A stretch of 55,094 nt of DNA from Methanobacteriaceae archaeon UBA349 (GCA_002509745.1 DAWK01000003.1:1-55094), one strand, 5' to 3'; positions 29,820-40,600 are shown, counted from the stretch's first letter. Numbers and translations are program-made. Notes: generated from the letters alone by a model not told the origin.

Positions 29820-30719
29820 ATGTGTTTTGATTATATGAAAGAAAAAACACCTAAAGCATTGGAATTTATGCAAAAAATACAGCGCACCATGACCAAATAT
29901 CGTGGTAAAGTCAGTAATTCTGAGTTTAATGCCTCAGATTTTGAATTACTTCCTGTAGAAATTATAATTCCAGATTTAGATCCTTTATTTCATGATTATC
30001 GCATTGTTAATCTTTCAGATATCCATCTAGGCCAGTGGATAACCCCCCACCATTTAGAAGGAATTGTGGAACTAGTAAATCAGCAAAATCCTGATATTAT
30101 AACTATAACTGGTGATTTTGTCTCCTATATTCTCGATGAAGTCGAAAAACCCCTGGAAAGGCTATTAAAACTTCTATATCCCAAAGATATTTCTCTGGCC
30201 GTCTTAGGTAATCACGACCACTGGCTTGGTGCAGATAGAATAAGAAACATTCTACAAAATTGTGATATAACTGATGTCAGTAACGATGTTTTCACCTTGA
30301 AAAGAGCATCAGCTGATAATAATGCAGTTTTACACATTGCTGGAGTGGATAGTGTCATGCTAGGCAAGCATCGTCTTGATCTGGTTATGGAAAAGATTCC
30401 TTCAGAAGGACCAGCCATATTATTAGCCCATGAACCTGACTTTGCAGATGTGAGTTCCATAACTGGGCGATTTGGCCTTCAAATTTCGGGACACTCCCAT
30501 GGAGGCCAATTCATTATTCCCGGACTGGGAACTATGATTAGAGGCCCTCATTTTATTAAATACCCATTAGGGAAGTACCAAGTAGGAGACATGATCCAGT
30601 ACACCAGCAGAGGATTAGGAACCAATGTTTTCTGGTTTAGAATTAACTGTCCCCCCGAAATAACTATTTTTCATCTTAAAAGTCCCGAGGTAGATGATGA
30701 ACAAGTCAGACAAGAATAA
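29820..30719 (+). CDS. Calcineurin-like metallophosphoesterase
   Basis: The 299-residue protein has all five metallophosphoesterase blocks: NLSDIHLG (Asp67, His69), TGDFV, LGNHDHW, AHEPDF and GHSHGGQ. These bind two metals. The order and spacing match the YkuE/YaeI-like group of membrane-associated phosphoesterases; the substrate (perhaps a lipid-linked phosphate) is not known. The start is not well marked; ATG 29820 or the in-frame ATG at 29835 are both possible. Its stop overlaps the start of the next gene by about 23 bp, so the two are one operon. Confidence 0.83.
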   Translation: MCFDYMKEKTPKALEFMQKIQRTMTKYRGKVSNSEFNASDFELLPVEIIIPDLDPLFHDYRIVNLSDIHLGQWITPHHLEGIVELVNQQNPDIITITGDFVSYILDEVEKPLERLLKLLYPKDISLAVLGNHDHWLGADRIRNILQNCDITDVSNDVFTLKRASADNNAVLHIAGVDSVMLGKHRLDLVMEKIPSEGPAILLAHEPDFADVSSITGRFGLQISGHSHGGQFIIPGLGTMIRGPHFIKYPLGKYQVGDMIQYTSRGLGTNVFWFRINCPPEITIFHLKSPEVDDEQVRQE

Positions 30720-32877
30720 TATTAAAAATAGCCAGGCCACTGCAAGCCATTCCCCTGAGGGCAAAAAATCTCTTAAAAGTTATTATGATCCAAAAAGGCC
30801 ATCTTTAGTCAGCTTTTTAGTTCGTACCATTATTCTATGGATAGGAGAAGTTTTAGGGTTTATTTTAATAGCTCACCTGTCAGTTGGCCTTAGCATAGAT
30901 AACTGGGTTACCGCAGCAGCAGTGGTAGGTATTTTAGGAATTATAAATGCACTTTTCTGGCCAATTCTATCGAGGATTTTTCTTCCATTCCTAGTTTATA
31001 CAATAGGAATTGGTTCTCTCATAATCAATGGAATTTTAATATGGCTAATAAGTAATGTTGTTCCTGGAATCACTATCGAAGGATGGGCCTTAATCCTTAC
31101 TCCTTTAGGAATGGCATTTATTACCACTATTCTATCTGCAATCATAACTTTAGATGATGATACTTCTTATTATAGGGCTGTTTTGAGAAGAAATATAAAA
31201 AATAAATCCAAAAATCCTAAAAATTATCCAGGAGTTCTTTTTTTAGAAATTGATGGTCTTTCTGAAGAAATTTTAAAAGAAGCTATTGAACTCGGGCACA
31301 TGCCCACCTTGGCCAGATGGATAGAAGATGGAATTCATAAAATTATCCCTTGGGAAACCGATCTCTCCAGCCAAACCGGAGCCAGCCAGGCCGGAATATT
31401 GCATGGCAATAACAAAAACCTTCCGGCATTTCGCTGGGTGGAAAAGATAAATAAAAATAAAATAATGGTTTCTACCGGCCTTTCTGACGCATCAATCATA
31501 GAAAAGCGTATTTCCAATGGTAAAGGCCTTATGGCTGAAAATGGAGCCAGCCGCTCTAATTTATTTTCTGGTGATGCAGAAGACGTTATATTTACTTACA
31601 GTAAGTTAAAAAATCTTAAAAAATTCTACAATTCGACCTGGTATTATTTTTATTCTAGTCCGTCTAATTTCGCCCGTATTGTGATTTTGTTCTTCTTTGA
31701 TGCCTTTTTAGAAATTGGTTCCCAGTTAGTTCACTGGATTAAAGATATTAATCCCCGCTTAAGAAGAGGATTCGTCTATGCCTTCGTAAGAGCAGGTGCG
31801 AATGTTTTATTAAGAGAAATAACCACCCAGACACTTATTGGTGATATGTTAGCTTCAGATATTGATGTGGCTTATTCCACATACTTAGGATACGACGAAA
31901 TTGCTCATCACTCTGGGGTGAGGGATTTTGATGCATTTTATGCCCTTAAAGGACTGGACCGGCAATTTAAGAGGCTGGAGAATGCTGCAAGATATACTAA
32001 AAGAAACTATTATTTCGTGATCCAATCTGATCACGGGCAGACCAATGGCGCTACATTTAAACAAAGATATAATATGAGTTTAGAAGATTTAGTGAGAACA
32101 TTACTCCCCTTAGAAATTAATATTTACAGTGAACTATCCTCCAATGAAGACCACTTTTCTCAAGCATTTACCTCCCCATTAGAGACTGGAAAAAAATATG
32201 TGAGAGAAAAAAAGGATTATGCAACTGATAAAAGTAGAGGTGCTGTGGACAATACCTTGGAGAATATTAAAAATAGTCCTCTGGGTAAAGGGAAGGTTTT
32301 AGAATATATTCAAAATTATGAAGTCTCTCAAAATCAATCACCAACAACTGCTGAAGAAGCAGAAGTTATTGTCCTAGCTTCTGGAAATTTAGGCCTAATT
32401 TATCTAACTAAATGGGAAGAAAGATTGACTTACGAAGATATAACTAGAATATTTCCAGATTTAATCCCCGGATTGGTGCAGCACGATGGGATAGGATTTA
32501 TAATGGTCCAATCCCACGAATTAGGTCCATTAGCCATTGGAAAAGAAGGAATTTATTATTTAAATCAAAACAAAGTGGAAGGAAAAAATCCACTGGCAAA
32601 CTTCGGTGCGAGTTCAGCTAAACACCTATTGCGAAGTGATAAATTCGAATATGCCCCTGATATCTGGGTAAACAGCTTTTATGATCCTGAAAAGAATGAA
32701 GTAGCTGCTTTTGAAGAGTTAATTGGAAGTCACGGAGGTTTAGGTGGAGGACAATCCAAACCATTTATTATGTGTCCCTCCCATTGGAAATTAGAAGAAG
32801 ATAAAATTATAGGTGCTGAACATCTACATAGGATTTTAAAAGATAAAATAAATCAGATTCAAAAAAATAAACATTAA
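30697..32877 (+). CDS. Holin-like four-helix membrane domain fused to an alkaline-phosphatase-superfamily phosphodiesterase
   Basis: The 726-residue fusion protein has about 40 polar residues, then a four-helix domain (about 35-155) like the M4 phage-holin/COG1950 family (LGIINALFWPIL, LIINGILIWLIS), then a large type I phosphodiesterase/nucleotide pyrophosphatase domain (about 180-720). Metal and nucleophile positions visible are LEIDGLS, DLSSQTGASQAGILHG (likely nucleophile Thr/Ser), YLGYDEIAHHSG, IQSDHGQTNG and the final GSHGGLGGGQ. The active domain probably faces the cytoplasm or membrane surface. GAGGT precedes two adjacent ATGs; 30697 is better spaced. It overlaps the metallophosphoesterase gene, suggesting one pathway. 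Confidence 0.8.
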   Translation: MNKSDKNNIKNSQATASHSPEGKKSLKSYYDPKRPSLVSFLVRTIILWIGEVLGFILIAHLSVGLSIDNWVTAAAVVGILGIINALFWPILSRIFLPFLVYTIGIGSLIINGILIWLISNVVPGITIEGWALILTPLGMAFITTILSAIITLDDDTSYYRAVLRRNIKNKSKNPKNYPGVLFLEIDGLSEEILKEAIELGHMPTLARWIEDGIHKIIPWETDLSSQTGASQAGILHGNNKNLPAFRWVEKINKNKIMVSTGLSDASIIEKRISNGKGLMAENGASRSNLFSGDAEDVIFTYSKLKNLKKFYNSTWYYFYSSPSNFARIVILFFFDAFLEIGSQLVHWIKDINPRLRRGFVYAFVRAGANVLLREITTQTLIGDMLASDIDVAYSTYLGYDEIAHHSGVRDFDAFYALKGLDRQFKRLENAARYTKRNYYFVIQSDHGQTNGATFKQRYNMSLEDLVRTLLPLEINIYSELSSNEDHFSQAFTSPLETGKKYVREKKDYATDKSRGAVDNTLENIKNSPLGKGKVLEYIQNYEVSQNQSPTTAEEAEVIVLASGNLGLIYLTKWEERLTYEDITRIFPDLIPGLVQHDGIGFIMVQSHELGPLAIGKEGIYYLNQNKVEGKNPLANFGASSAKHLLRSDKFEYAPDIWVNSFYDPEKNEVAAFEELIGSHGGLGGGQSKPFIMCPSHWKLEEDKIIGAEHLHRILKDKINQIQKNKH

Positions 32878-33305
32878 ACAATCTTTTAAAATCAAGTATT
32901 TCTATTTTTTACAGATATTTATCTAAATTCTTGATTTATGGATACTTTTCAATTTTTATTGTTTTTTATTAATTTTTTATGGTGTTTATGGCGTTTTCTA
33001 GGTTCCTAAGTCAATAACGAGTATCTGCATTACCTTTATGTACAGTGGAATTTTTAAAATCCCTATTAATACAAACCATCCTTTGAAGTCCCCATTTCTT
33101 TAAAGACTTTCTCATTAGAGATTTGGTAAATCTTCATAGTTACACTTGAAATGTACCTCTTTATTTATATAATTCTATTATTTTTTTTGAGTTTGTAGAT
33201 ATAAAATGTAAGGAAGTTATCAAAATGATTTATTAATGCCAATAGTTTAATAAACCATATAAACACTCAAAAAACCTATTAAAGCACTTTTAGGGAGAAA
33301 AAATA
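32878..33305. other. Long AT-rich intergenic stretch
   Basis: No intact gene is visible. The stretch holds the 3' end signals of the preceding gene, one short P-type-ATPase-like remnant on the minus strand (33066-33137), and the AGGGAGAAAAATA leader of the flavoprotein gene. Confidence 0.5.
33066..33137 (-). pseudogene. Possible remnant of a P-type cation ATPase N-terminus
   Basis: Twenty-three codons read MKIYQISNEKVFKEMGTSKD followed by GLY, then two stops. This resembles the start of cation-transporting P-type ATPases (hydrophobic-VEEVLKxLxTSxxGLS, the Cation_ATPase_N domain). Nothing recognisable continues after the stops. Short length leaves real room for chance. Confidence 0.3.
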
Positions 33306-33875
33306 ATGAAAAAAGTTCTTATGTTATGTGCCAGCCCACGGCCCCACGGAAATACTGCTCAAGTTCTGGAAGAATGTGCCAGCGTTATAGAAGAAGAAGG
33401 TTTAGAAGTTGAAACCATCTCATTTATTGGAAAAAACATTAGATCATGCATTGCTTGTCAAAAATGTCGTGAATTAGGCGAATGTGTTCTCAATGACGGA
33501 TTAAATGATATCATTGCCAAAATTAGAGAATCCTATGGCTTCATTGTAGGTTCCCCAGTTTACTTTGGAACTGCTCGGGGAGATATAATGTCTGCCTTGC
33601 AAAGAATAGGATATATGTCCATGGCCACGGATAATTTCCTATCTTGGAAAGTAGGAGGTCCTATAGCTGTGGCCCGAAGAGGAGGACACACCAGTACCTT
33701 GCAAGAAATGTTAATGTTCTTCTTTATCAATGATATGATTGTTCCTGGTTCAAATTACTGGAATATGGTCTTTGGATTGGCTCCCAGTGATGTTCAGAGT
33801 GATGATGAAGGAATGGAGACCATTAGACGTTTTGGCCGCAATGTGGCCCTTTTGATTGAGAAGATTGGGGATTGA
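33306..33875 (+). CDS. Iron-sulfur flavoprotein (flavodoxin/NADPH-dependent FMN reductase family)
   Basis: The 189-residue protein starts with the flavodoxin-like FMN phosphate loop CASPRPHGNTAQ. It has the compact cysteine motif CxxCxxCx5C (Cys48, 51, 54, 60), which holds a 4Fe-4S cluster in the Isf flavoproteins of methanogens, and then GSPVYFGTARGDI. Isf proteins shuttle electrons from ferredoxin to FMN and have been linked to O2/H2O2 detoxification. GGGAGAAAAA precedes the ATG. Gene stands alone. Confidence 0.88.
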   Translation: MKKVLMLCASPRPHGNTAQVLEECASVIEEEGLEVETISFIGKNIRSCIACQKCRELGECVLNDGLNDIIAKIRESYGFIVGSPVYFGTARGDIMSALQRIGYMSMATDNFLSWKVGGPIAVARRGGHTSTLQEMLMFFFINDMIVPGSNYWNMVFGLAPSDVQSDDEGMETIRRFGRNVALLIEKIGD

Positions 33876-33944
33876 ATTATTGCCAATTTAACTATTTAAA
33901 GCAAAAATTGCAAGAAATTTTAAATAACTAAAAAGGAGTAAATT

Positions 33945-34036
33945 ATGGAAAATAATTTAATATTTGGAAATTTTGGCCAATTATTAAGTCTCTTTTGGTT
34001 ATAGGAGGAATTTATTTCATTGTAACTTCTTTTTAA
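33945..34036 (+). pseudogene. Tiny membrane-protein ORF split by a frameshift
   Basis: AAAAGGAGTAAATT is a good ribosome site for ATG 33945, but the frame stops after 19 codons (MENNLIFGNFGQLLSLFWL). Another frame continues WKFWPIIKSLLVIGGIYF and IVTSF to 34036, a credible single membrane helix. A frameshift would join MENN- to this helix. Either a degenerate gene or a chance ORF. Confidence 0.3.
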
Positions 34037-34072
34037 AAAAATGGTTTCAGTAAGAAATCATTTTGGAGTCTA

Positions 34073-35260
34073 CTATCGACAAATAATACTTATAATATCG
34101 CCATCTTCTAATTCATGATCACTGCCCACCCGCATATTCTTACGGGCATCCACAGCATGCAAAAACTTCTCACCAATATCTGTATGAATCACATAGGCCA
34201 TTTCCCTTGGTTTAGATCCTTTAGAGATTAATATAGCATCGGGTAAAACATTTCCTTTCTGATCACATAGTTTGTGTTCATCTTCCACTGGATAAACCAC
34301 GATCATATTCAAAAGGTCAAATACTGCTTCATTTAATGCTCTTTGAACACCAGTACTGCCGTATTTTTTCAAAACATTTGCTCGAATATATTCCAGGGCC
34401 TTTTTCTGGTTTTCACTGAGTTTATCCGTTTCCAATATTTGGAAATCGTCATCTCCTGAATGATAACTTATAAGACCGGCCTGGGCCGCTCGGGTAAGAG
34501 CCATTTCTGATTCAGCTGAGGCAGGAATTACATGAGGATATTTTTCCTGTAATCGTTTGATATTCTCAGCTGATGTGGGTAAATCCGCCTTATTGGCCAC
34601 GATTATAGTCGGCTTGGCGATTTTAAGAAGTTTTCCTAAAAATTCAACTAGTTCTTCTTTTTCCCATGTGGTGTAATCTGTTTCCATTTCTCTTCGAGCT
34701 TCTAAAATGTCTTCCAAGAGTATTCCTGTCCCTGAAAGCTGTTCATGTAGTACTTTACCCATATCCAACCTTTCAGACATGGCTTTTCTTACTAAACGTT
34801 CCCAGTTCCTTTCCACAATGGCATACAACCACATGGTGACTTCTGTTTCTAGAAAATCGACATCATCCAGAGGATCATAGGTACCAGCTTCTACTGGCCT
34901 TCCTTCTTCATCTGTGGAACCTGAGGCATCTATAACATGTATCAATACTTTGGCCTGGCGAAGATCGTCCAAAAATTTGTTCCCTAATCCCCTGCCTTCA
35001 TGGGCCCCTGGAACCAGGCCCGCCACGTCAATTAATTCTACAGGTATTAATCGTACTCCTTCTTCACATTTTGAATTTTTAGGACTGCATTCTACTTCTA
35101 ATTCCTTACATGGACATTTGGTATCCACATGCGAGACTGCTTTATTGGCATCTATAGTAGTAAATGGATATCCGGCCACTTCGGCCTCAGAAAGTGTGGC
35201 TGAGTTAAATAATGATGATTTTCCAACGTTTGGTTTTCCGGTAACTGCAATCTGGAGCAT
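34073..35260 (-). CDS. ychF: Obg-like GTPase/ATPase YchF (archaeal form)
   Basis: The 395-residue P-loop protein of the Obg/YchF group has a G1 loop [10 protein letters not shown] (residues 7-16), switch [10 protein letters not shown]3 [21 protein letters not shown]4 ANKAD, a helical insert, and a C-terminal TGS domain (about 310-395). An archaeal Cys-rich insert ([18 protein letters not shown]) follows switch I and could bind metal. YchF proteins associate with ribosomes; bacterial and human members hydrolyse ATP. GTGAT precedes ATG 35260. Confidence 0.9.
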   Translation of the reverse strand: MLQIAVTGKPNVGKSSLFNSATLSEAEVAGYPFTTIDANKAVSHVDTKCPCKELEVECSPKNSKCEEGVRLIPVELIDVAGLVPGAHEGRGLGNKFLDDLRQAKVLIHVIDASGSTDEEGRPVEAGTYDPLDDVDFLETEVTMWLYAIVERNWERLVRKAMSERLDMGKVLHEQLSGTGILLEDILEARREMETDYTTWEKEELVEFLGKLLKIAKPTIIVANKADLPTSAENIKRLQEKYPHVIPASAESEMALTRAAQAGLISYHSGDDDFQILETDKLSENQKKALEYIRANVLKKYGSTGVQRALNEAVFDLLNMIVVYPVEDEHKLCDQKGNVLPDAILISKGSKPREMAYVIHTDIGEKFLHAVDARKNMRVGSDHELEDGDIISIICR

Positions 35261-35505
35261 GGTATCACTTTTTTATTAGATAAATTAAATCCTGTTTTTA
35301 TTAAAATATTTAAAGAAGTATAAAAATTGAAATTTATAAATTACTTGAATATTTACATATCAACTTAGTAATATAATATGAATATAGATTTATATTAAAT
35401 TAATTAAATAAATTGTTCTTAATTGCGTATGTAAATTTTTTAATTGTTATAATTCAATTAATAATAATTCAATATTACGATTTAAATATCATGGAGACTA
35501 ATTAA

Positions 35506-36144
35506 ATGTCAAAACTTTATATAGCCGGCATAGGGCCGGGTTCTGCTGATTATGTAACTCCAGCCACTAGAAAAGCAGTTAAATCAGCTAAAATAACCAT
35601 TGGAAGTAAAAGGGCACTAGAACTATTTCCAGAGGCCAATGAAGTGGTTCCATTGAATGTCAAAGACGTGCAGGAGAAATTAGAAATGGCCGTGGATATG
35701 GTTCATGATGGAAAAAGCGTTTGTGTCCTTTCAACCGGTGATCCTGGATTTTCAGGCGTTTTAAAACCGATAAAAAGAATAATTAAAGAAAAAGGATTAG
35801 AAAATAAAATTAATCTAGAAGTTATTCCGGGTATAAGCTCCTTACAGCTATGTGCAGCACGCCAGGAGATACCCTGGGACGAAGCAGACCTTATGACATT
35901 CCATGGGCGTGAAAATTCCCTGGAAGTAATAAATATCCTGAATAATGGCCGGCCCACCATTGCACTTCCTTCTCGCAGCACAGCAGACATGGCCCAATTT
36001 TTACTGGATAATGGAGTGAATCCCCAGAGAAAAGTGGCCATCGGCGAACGTTTAAGTTACACAGACGAAAAATTAGTCACCAGCACCCTGGAAGAAGTGG
36101 CCCAGAGTGATTTCACATATATGTGTGTTATGGTGATTTATTAG
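35506..36144 (+). CDS. cbiE: Cobalt-precorrin-7 (C5)-methyltransferase CbiE
   Basis: The 212-residue tetrapyrrole methyltransferase begins with the family signature YIAGIGPGSADYVTP and has LSTGDPGFSGV, VIPGISSLQLCAARQEIPW and a late VAIGERLSY. It uses SAM to methylate C5 of the corrin ring in anaerobic cobamide synthesis, needed for the corrinoid methyltransferases of methanogenesis. Length suits a stand-alone CbiE without the CbiT decarboxylase domain. ATGGAGACTAATTAA includes a GGAG site before ATG 35506. No other cob/cbi genes are adjacent. Confidence 0.92.
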   Translation: MSKLYIAGIGPGSADYVTPATRKAVKSAKITIGSKRALELFPEANEVVPLNVKDVQEKLEMAVDMVHDGKSVCVLSTGDPGFSGVLKPIKRIIKEKGLENKINLEVIPGISSLQLCAARQEIPWDEADLMTFHGRENSLEVINILNNGRPTIALPSRSTADMAQFLLDNGVNPQRKVAIGERLSYTDEKLVTSTLEEVAQSDFTYMCVMVIY

Positions 36145-36251
36145 ATAAATAAAAGTAAAATAAAACTTAATTTGAAATAAGGTGCTTTATTCATTATTTC
36201 AATTAATATTTATTTGAATTTCAAAAAAATTGTTATATAAAATTGTTATAT

Positions 36252-36626
36252 TTATTCTAAACAAATTTCATCGTCTTCCTTACTCCAGGGCGGTGAGACC
36301 ACACATAAAAACTTCAATTCAACATCAGAAATATTTTTTATAAATTGTATTTCACCGGGCGGGATGTAAACCGACTGTCCTGGCTCTAAGACGGCTTTTT
36401 CATCCCCAATATACATCAAACCTTTTCCTTCCAATATGAAATAAACTTCAGAAGATTTTTTCAATCGGTGTGGATGGGAAGACTCTTCAGGCCGCAAAAT
36501 AGCATGAGCTATGCTACATTCCATTTTTATTTCCTTCTTTTCTCGGTCTGGATGCAATAACTCGCAAATAAATGTTCCATCCAACGTTTCAAAGTATCTT
36601 GCAGTTTTTAGATCTTTTATAATCAT
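36252..36626 (-). CDS. Single-domain cupin protein
   Basis: The roughly 124-residue cupin has motif 1 ESSHPHRLKKSSEVYFILEG and motif 2 LEPGQSVYIPPGEIQFIKN. The His/Glu pattern could bind a divalent metal. It resembles mannose-6-phosphate-isomerase-like stand-alone cupins; substrate unknown. The frame extends upstream to 36701, but the added residues are low quality and MIIKDLKTARYFETLDGT matches the usual family start, so ATG 36626 is chosen. It converges on cbiE and is transcribed toward it. Confidence 0.78.
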   Translation of the reverse strand: MIIKDLKTARYFETLDGTFICELLHPDREKKEIKMECSIAHAILRPEESSHPHRLKKSSEVYFILEGKGLMYIGDEKAVLEPGQSVYIPPGEIQFIKNISDVELKFLCVVSPPWSKEDDEICLE

Positions 36627-36766
36627 AGAATCAACATCATTTTGAATGTTTAAATTAATAATTGGCCTATTTGAAATAGTATAGTTTAAAAAACAGAACA
36701 AATGAGAATAAAAATAATTTAACTGAAGCTAGAGTTTGATTAAAAGTAAAAAAGAAAATATTTGTT

Positions 36767-37792
36767 TTATTCAAACATTTTCCGCATACATCTTCGGATG
36801 GTACCTTCAGCAGCCATTCCACCCATTAAATTCTGCAATTCATTGGCCAGGGCCTGTGCAGCCACCAAGTTGGTTGGTTGAATGGTTCCTTTTTGCACCC
36901 ATTTATTTACGTTGTCATCCAGTTTTTCAAGAGTTTTTATTGCCGCATCCAGTTCTTCCTGTTCCTCGGATAAGTGCATGGATTTAGCACTCTTAATTAG
37001 AAGTTCGGGGTTCATGGCTTTCAGCATTCCATTAACACCAGAGGTTTCTACCAGAGAAGCAATGGTCTGTAAGGTCATTAAAATTTGTTTTTCCACCATT
37101 TCTTCTGGGGCCTTAATAATCTGAGTACCCACATAGTAGTAATCCAGAACACCAGATAGTGTTACTGCAGTCACCAGCGATCCCATATCTGCTACTGCTG
37201 AAGATACATCTGCGGGAACAATATAAGCGTCTTTTCCACAGCTTTCAGCTAGTTGCACACATTTTTGTATTTGTGCTTCAGTAGCAATATCCAGATCACT
37301 AGAGGAATGTCCACCAATAACATAGTGGCCATGCTGAGGAGTTCCAGGTACCGCTGCAGGGTGTAGGGAAGCTATTCCTATGTCTTTCCTATCTTTTCTC
37401 AGTTCACGCTCTAAAACATAGTATAATACTATAGGAGACACCGTACAAGTGTTGGCAATAATTCCGTTTTCAGGCATGTGTTTAGTAATTTCTTTAGCAA
37501 CTTCAAAGGTTTTTTTACCAAATGGAGTGAAAAGAACTGCTATTTCTGCATGTCTAGCTGCTTCTGCATCATCAGCAGTTACTTTGACCCCTGCAGCTTC
37601 TACGATTTTCCAATGCTCATCACTTAACATTTCTCTATTTGGTTCAGCCAAGTAAACATCATGTCCTGCCTGAGCATATTCTATAGCCATTCGGCTTCCA
37701 CCATAAGGAGGTACTCCACCGTATTTCTCTGGTAATTTAAGTTGGTTCACATAAAGATCCTGATTTCCTGCACCATACACTGAAATTTTCAT
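36767..37792 (-). CDS. hmdII: HmdII-type paralogue of H2-forming methylene-H4MPT dehydrogenase
   Basis: The 341-residue protein belongs to the Hmd family but matches the HmdII/HmdIII paralogues of Methanobacteriales rather than [Fe]-hydrogenase. It begins ISVYGAGNQDLYVNQLKLPE, so the catalytic His14 region of Hmd is altered. The iron-ligand cysteine is kept (Cys116 in IIANTCTVSP), as is ASLHPAAVPGTP and ADMGSLVTAVTLSGVLDYY. HmdII binds the FeGP cofactor without normal hydrogenase activity and is thought to have a regulatory or sensing role. GGTGA precedes ATG 37792. Divergent context, no hmd or hcg genes nearby. Confidence 0.85.
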   Translation of the reverse strand: MKISVYGAGNQDLYVNQLKLPEKYGGVPPYGGSRMAIEYAQAGHDVYLAEPNREMLSDEHWKIVEAAGVKVTADDAEAARHAEIAVLFTPFGKKTFEVAKEITKHMPENGIIANTCTVSPIVLYYVLERELRKDRKDIGIASLHPAAVPGTPQHGHYVIGGHSSSDLDIATEAQIQKCVQLAESCGKDAYIVPADVSSAVADMGSLVTAVTLSGVLDYYYVGTQIIKAPEEMVEKQILMTLQTIASLVETSGVNGMLKAMNPELLIKSAKSMHLSEEQEELDAAIKTLEKLDDNVNKWVQKGTIQPTNLVAAQALANELQNLMGGMAAEGTIRRCMRKMFE

Positions 37793-38114
37793 TTAATTCA
37801 CCACGAATAATTTTTTGTATCCTATTTTGCATCCTAAAATTTTTTCATTTATGCCTAAACAAAAATCTTATCTTATACTATATGCACCTAAACTACATAT
37901 TAAAATTATATGGTTTAAATTTATAAACCCCTTTATAATTTCTGAAAAAATGGAAAAAAATAATAAAAATAACTATTTTTCTAATAAATAAAAAAATTTC
38001 AATGATTGATTATTATTAATTAATAAGTTGGATTTACTTACAAATTTTAAAATAAATATTTAAAAAAATAGGAAATAATAAAAAGAAAATAATAAAATAT
38101 TATAAGATCATTAA
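37793..38114. other. AT-rich intergenic stretch between hmdII and get3
   Basis: I see no gene, hairpin or repeat. It should hold the hmdII promoter and the 3' end of the get3 transcript. Confidence 0.5.
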
Positions 38115-39140
<1,026 letters not shown>

Positions 39141-39330
39141 CTATCCTCATTGGTCCTTTTTATTATTTGGATATATCGAATATATTATACTTACTTTTAA
39201 ACTTATCTTATATCAAAGGCATAACATTATATTAAAATAAAATTATTAGAAAAATTGATTATCATGATTTTATTATTAAAAACACATTCTTTAACCATAC
39301 TTGTTAAAAAGCATTTTAAGGCGATTATAA

Positions 39331-40119
39331 ATGGAAAATAAAGAAATTCCCGTTTTAAATATAGAAAAGGCCATTGAAAAGATGGAAGAATTTATAAAAA
39401 TAAAAGTGAATGATTCTGGAACATCTGGAATTGTTCTAGGCCTTAGTGGAGGTATAGACTCCACGATAGTGGCTTATTTATCTCAGAAAGCATTAGGATC
39501 TTCCAATGTGCTTGGACTTATAATGCCCAGTGAAACTACCTCATCAGAGGATGTAGAGCACGCGGAAGTAATTGCTAAGCTACTGGGAATTGAATATGAA
39601 ATAATTCATATTGACCATTTGATCGAACCGTTCTATGATTTATGTTCTCATCAATCCAATGAGCTTGCTCGAGCCAATTTAAAAGCCAGAATAAGAATGA
39701 TGGTTCTTTATTACCATTCCAATTCATTGAATAGATTAGTAGCAGGTACTGGTAACCTCAGTGAACTACTGGTAGGTTACTTCACTAAATACGGAGATGG
39801 TGGAGTGGACATATTGCCTATTGGAGATTTATACAAGACTCATGTCCGAGAAGTGGCCAGAGGCCTGGAAGTTCCGTCCGAAATAATTGAAAAACCTCCC
39901 ACTGCAGGCTTATGGCCTGGTCAGACCGATGAAGAAGAACTAGGAATGGAATATGCTGTTCTGGATGAAATTCTTCATTTAATGGTTGATAAATCATTAG
40001 AAAATGATATAATTGCTAAGAAAATTAATTTACCAATTTCTGAAATTCAAAGAATAAGAGAGCGAGTAAAAAACTCCCAGCATAAAATTTGCTCACCAGA
40101 AATACCACCCCTCAGATAA
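39331..40119 (+). CDS. nadE: NH3-dependent NAD+ synthetase
   Basis: The 262-residue enzyme has the N-type ATP pyrophosphatase loop [14 protein letters not shown], then [17 protein letters not shown] helix ([11 protein letters not shown]), [20 protein letters not shown] and [19 protein letters not shown]. It amidates nicotinic acid adenine dinucleotide to NAD+. It lacks the glutaminase domain of eukaryotic NadE, so it uses free ammonia. It begins about 240 bp from divergent get3 and is followed by cutA after 48 bp, probably as one operon. Confidence 0.94.
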   Translation: MENKEIPVLNIEKAIEKMEEFIKIKVNDSGTSGIVLGLSGGIDSTIVAYLSQKALGSSNVLGLIMPSETTSSEDVEHAEVIAKLLGIEYEIIHIDHLIEPFYDLCSHQSNELARANLKARIRMMVLYYHSNSLNRLVAGTGNLSELLVGYFTKYGDGGVDILPIGDLYKTHVREVARGLEVPSEIIEKPPTAGLWPGQTDEEELGMEYAVLDEILHLMVDKSLENDIIAKKINLPISEIQRIRERVKNSQHKICSPEIPPLR

Positions 40120-40167
40120 AGATACTAATGAAAATTAATTATAATTCTTCCTAAAGGAGTTGATTAG

Positions 40168-40488
40168 ATGTTTGCCTTGATTTATATTACCACTTCCAGT
40201 GAAGATGAATCTTCCCTCATAGGAGAAAAATTAGTTTCGGAAAGACTGGTTGGGTGTGCTAACATAATCAGTGACATTAAATCATTCTACTGGTGGCAGG
40301 GCAATATAGAAAATGACCAGGAGTCCATTTTATTAGTTAAAAGTCTGGTAAGTAAGGTTGATGACATTATAAAAAGAGTAAAAGAGTTGCACAGCTATGA
40401 AAATCCAGCTATAATAGCCTTACCCATAATTAATGGTTCACAAGATTATTTGACTTGGCTGGAAGAAGAAATAGAAACTGAAAATTGA
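40168..40488 (+). CDS. cutA: CutA1 family divalent-ion tolerance protein
   Basis: The 106-residue protein matches CutA1, a trimeric ferredoxin-like small protein bound to divalent metals such as copper. Typical parts are ALIYITTSSEDES, LVGCANIISDIKSFYWWQG, then ESILLVKSL, and ENPAIIALPIINGSQDYLTWL. Length is normal. AAAGGAGTTGA precedes ATG 40168. It follows nadE closely, while the copper ATPases are 28 kb away. Confidence 0.93.
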   Translation: MFALIYITTSSEDESSLIGEKLVSERLVGCANIISDIKSFYWWQGNIENDQESILLVKSLVSKVDDIIKRVKELHSYENPAIIALPIINGSQDYLTWLEEEIETEN

Positions 40489-40600
40489 AATATTAATTTA
40501 TAAACTTAATTTTCAATAAAATATAATAGAAATTGTAGTTAATACATATTTTATGTATTTTTCATAATTAATGATATTCGATTATAATGGAATTAATATA

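Noticed and set aside
36228..36262. Direct repeat ATTGTTATAT behind the cupin gene
   Set aside because: Two short AT-rich copies in AT-rich DNA are expected by chance and have no clear context.
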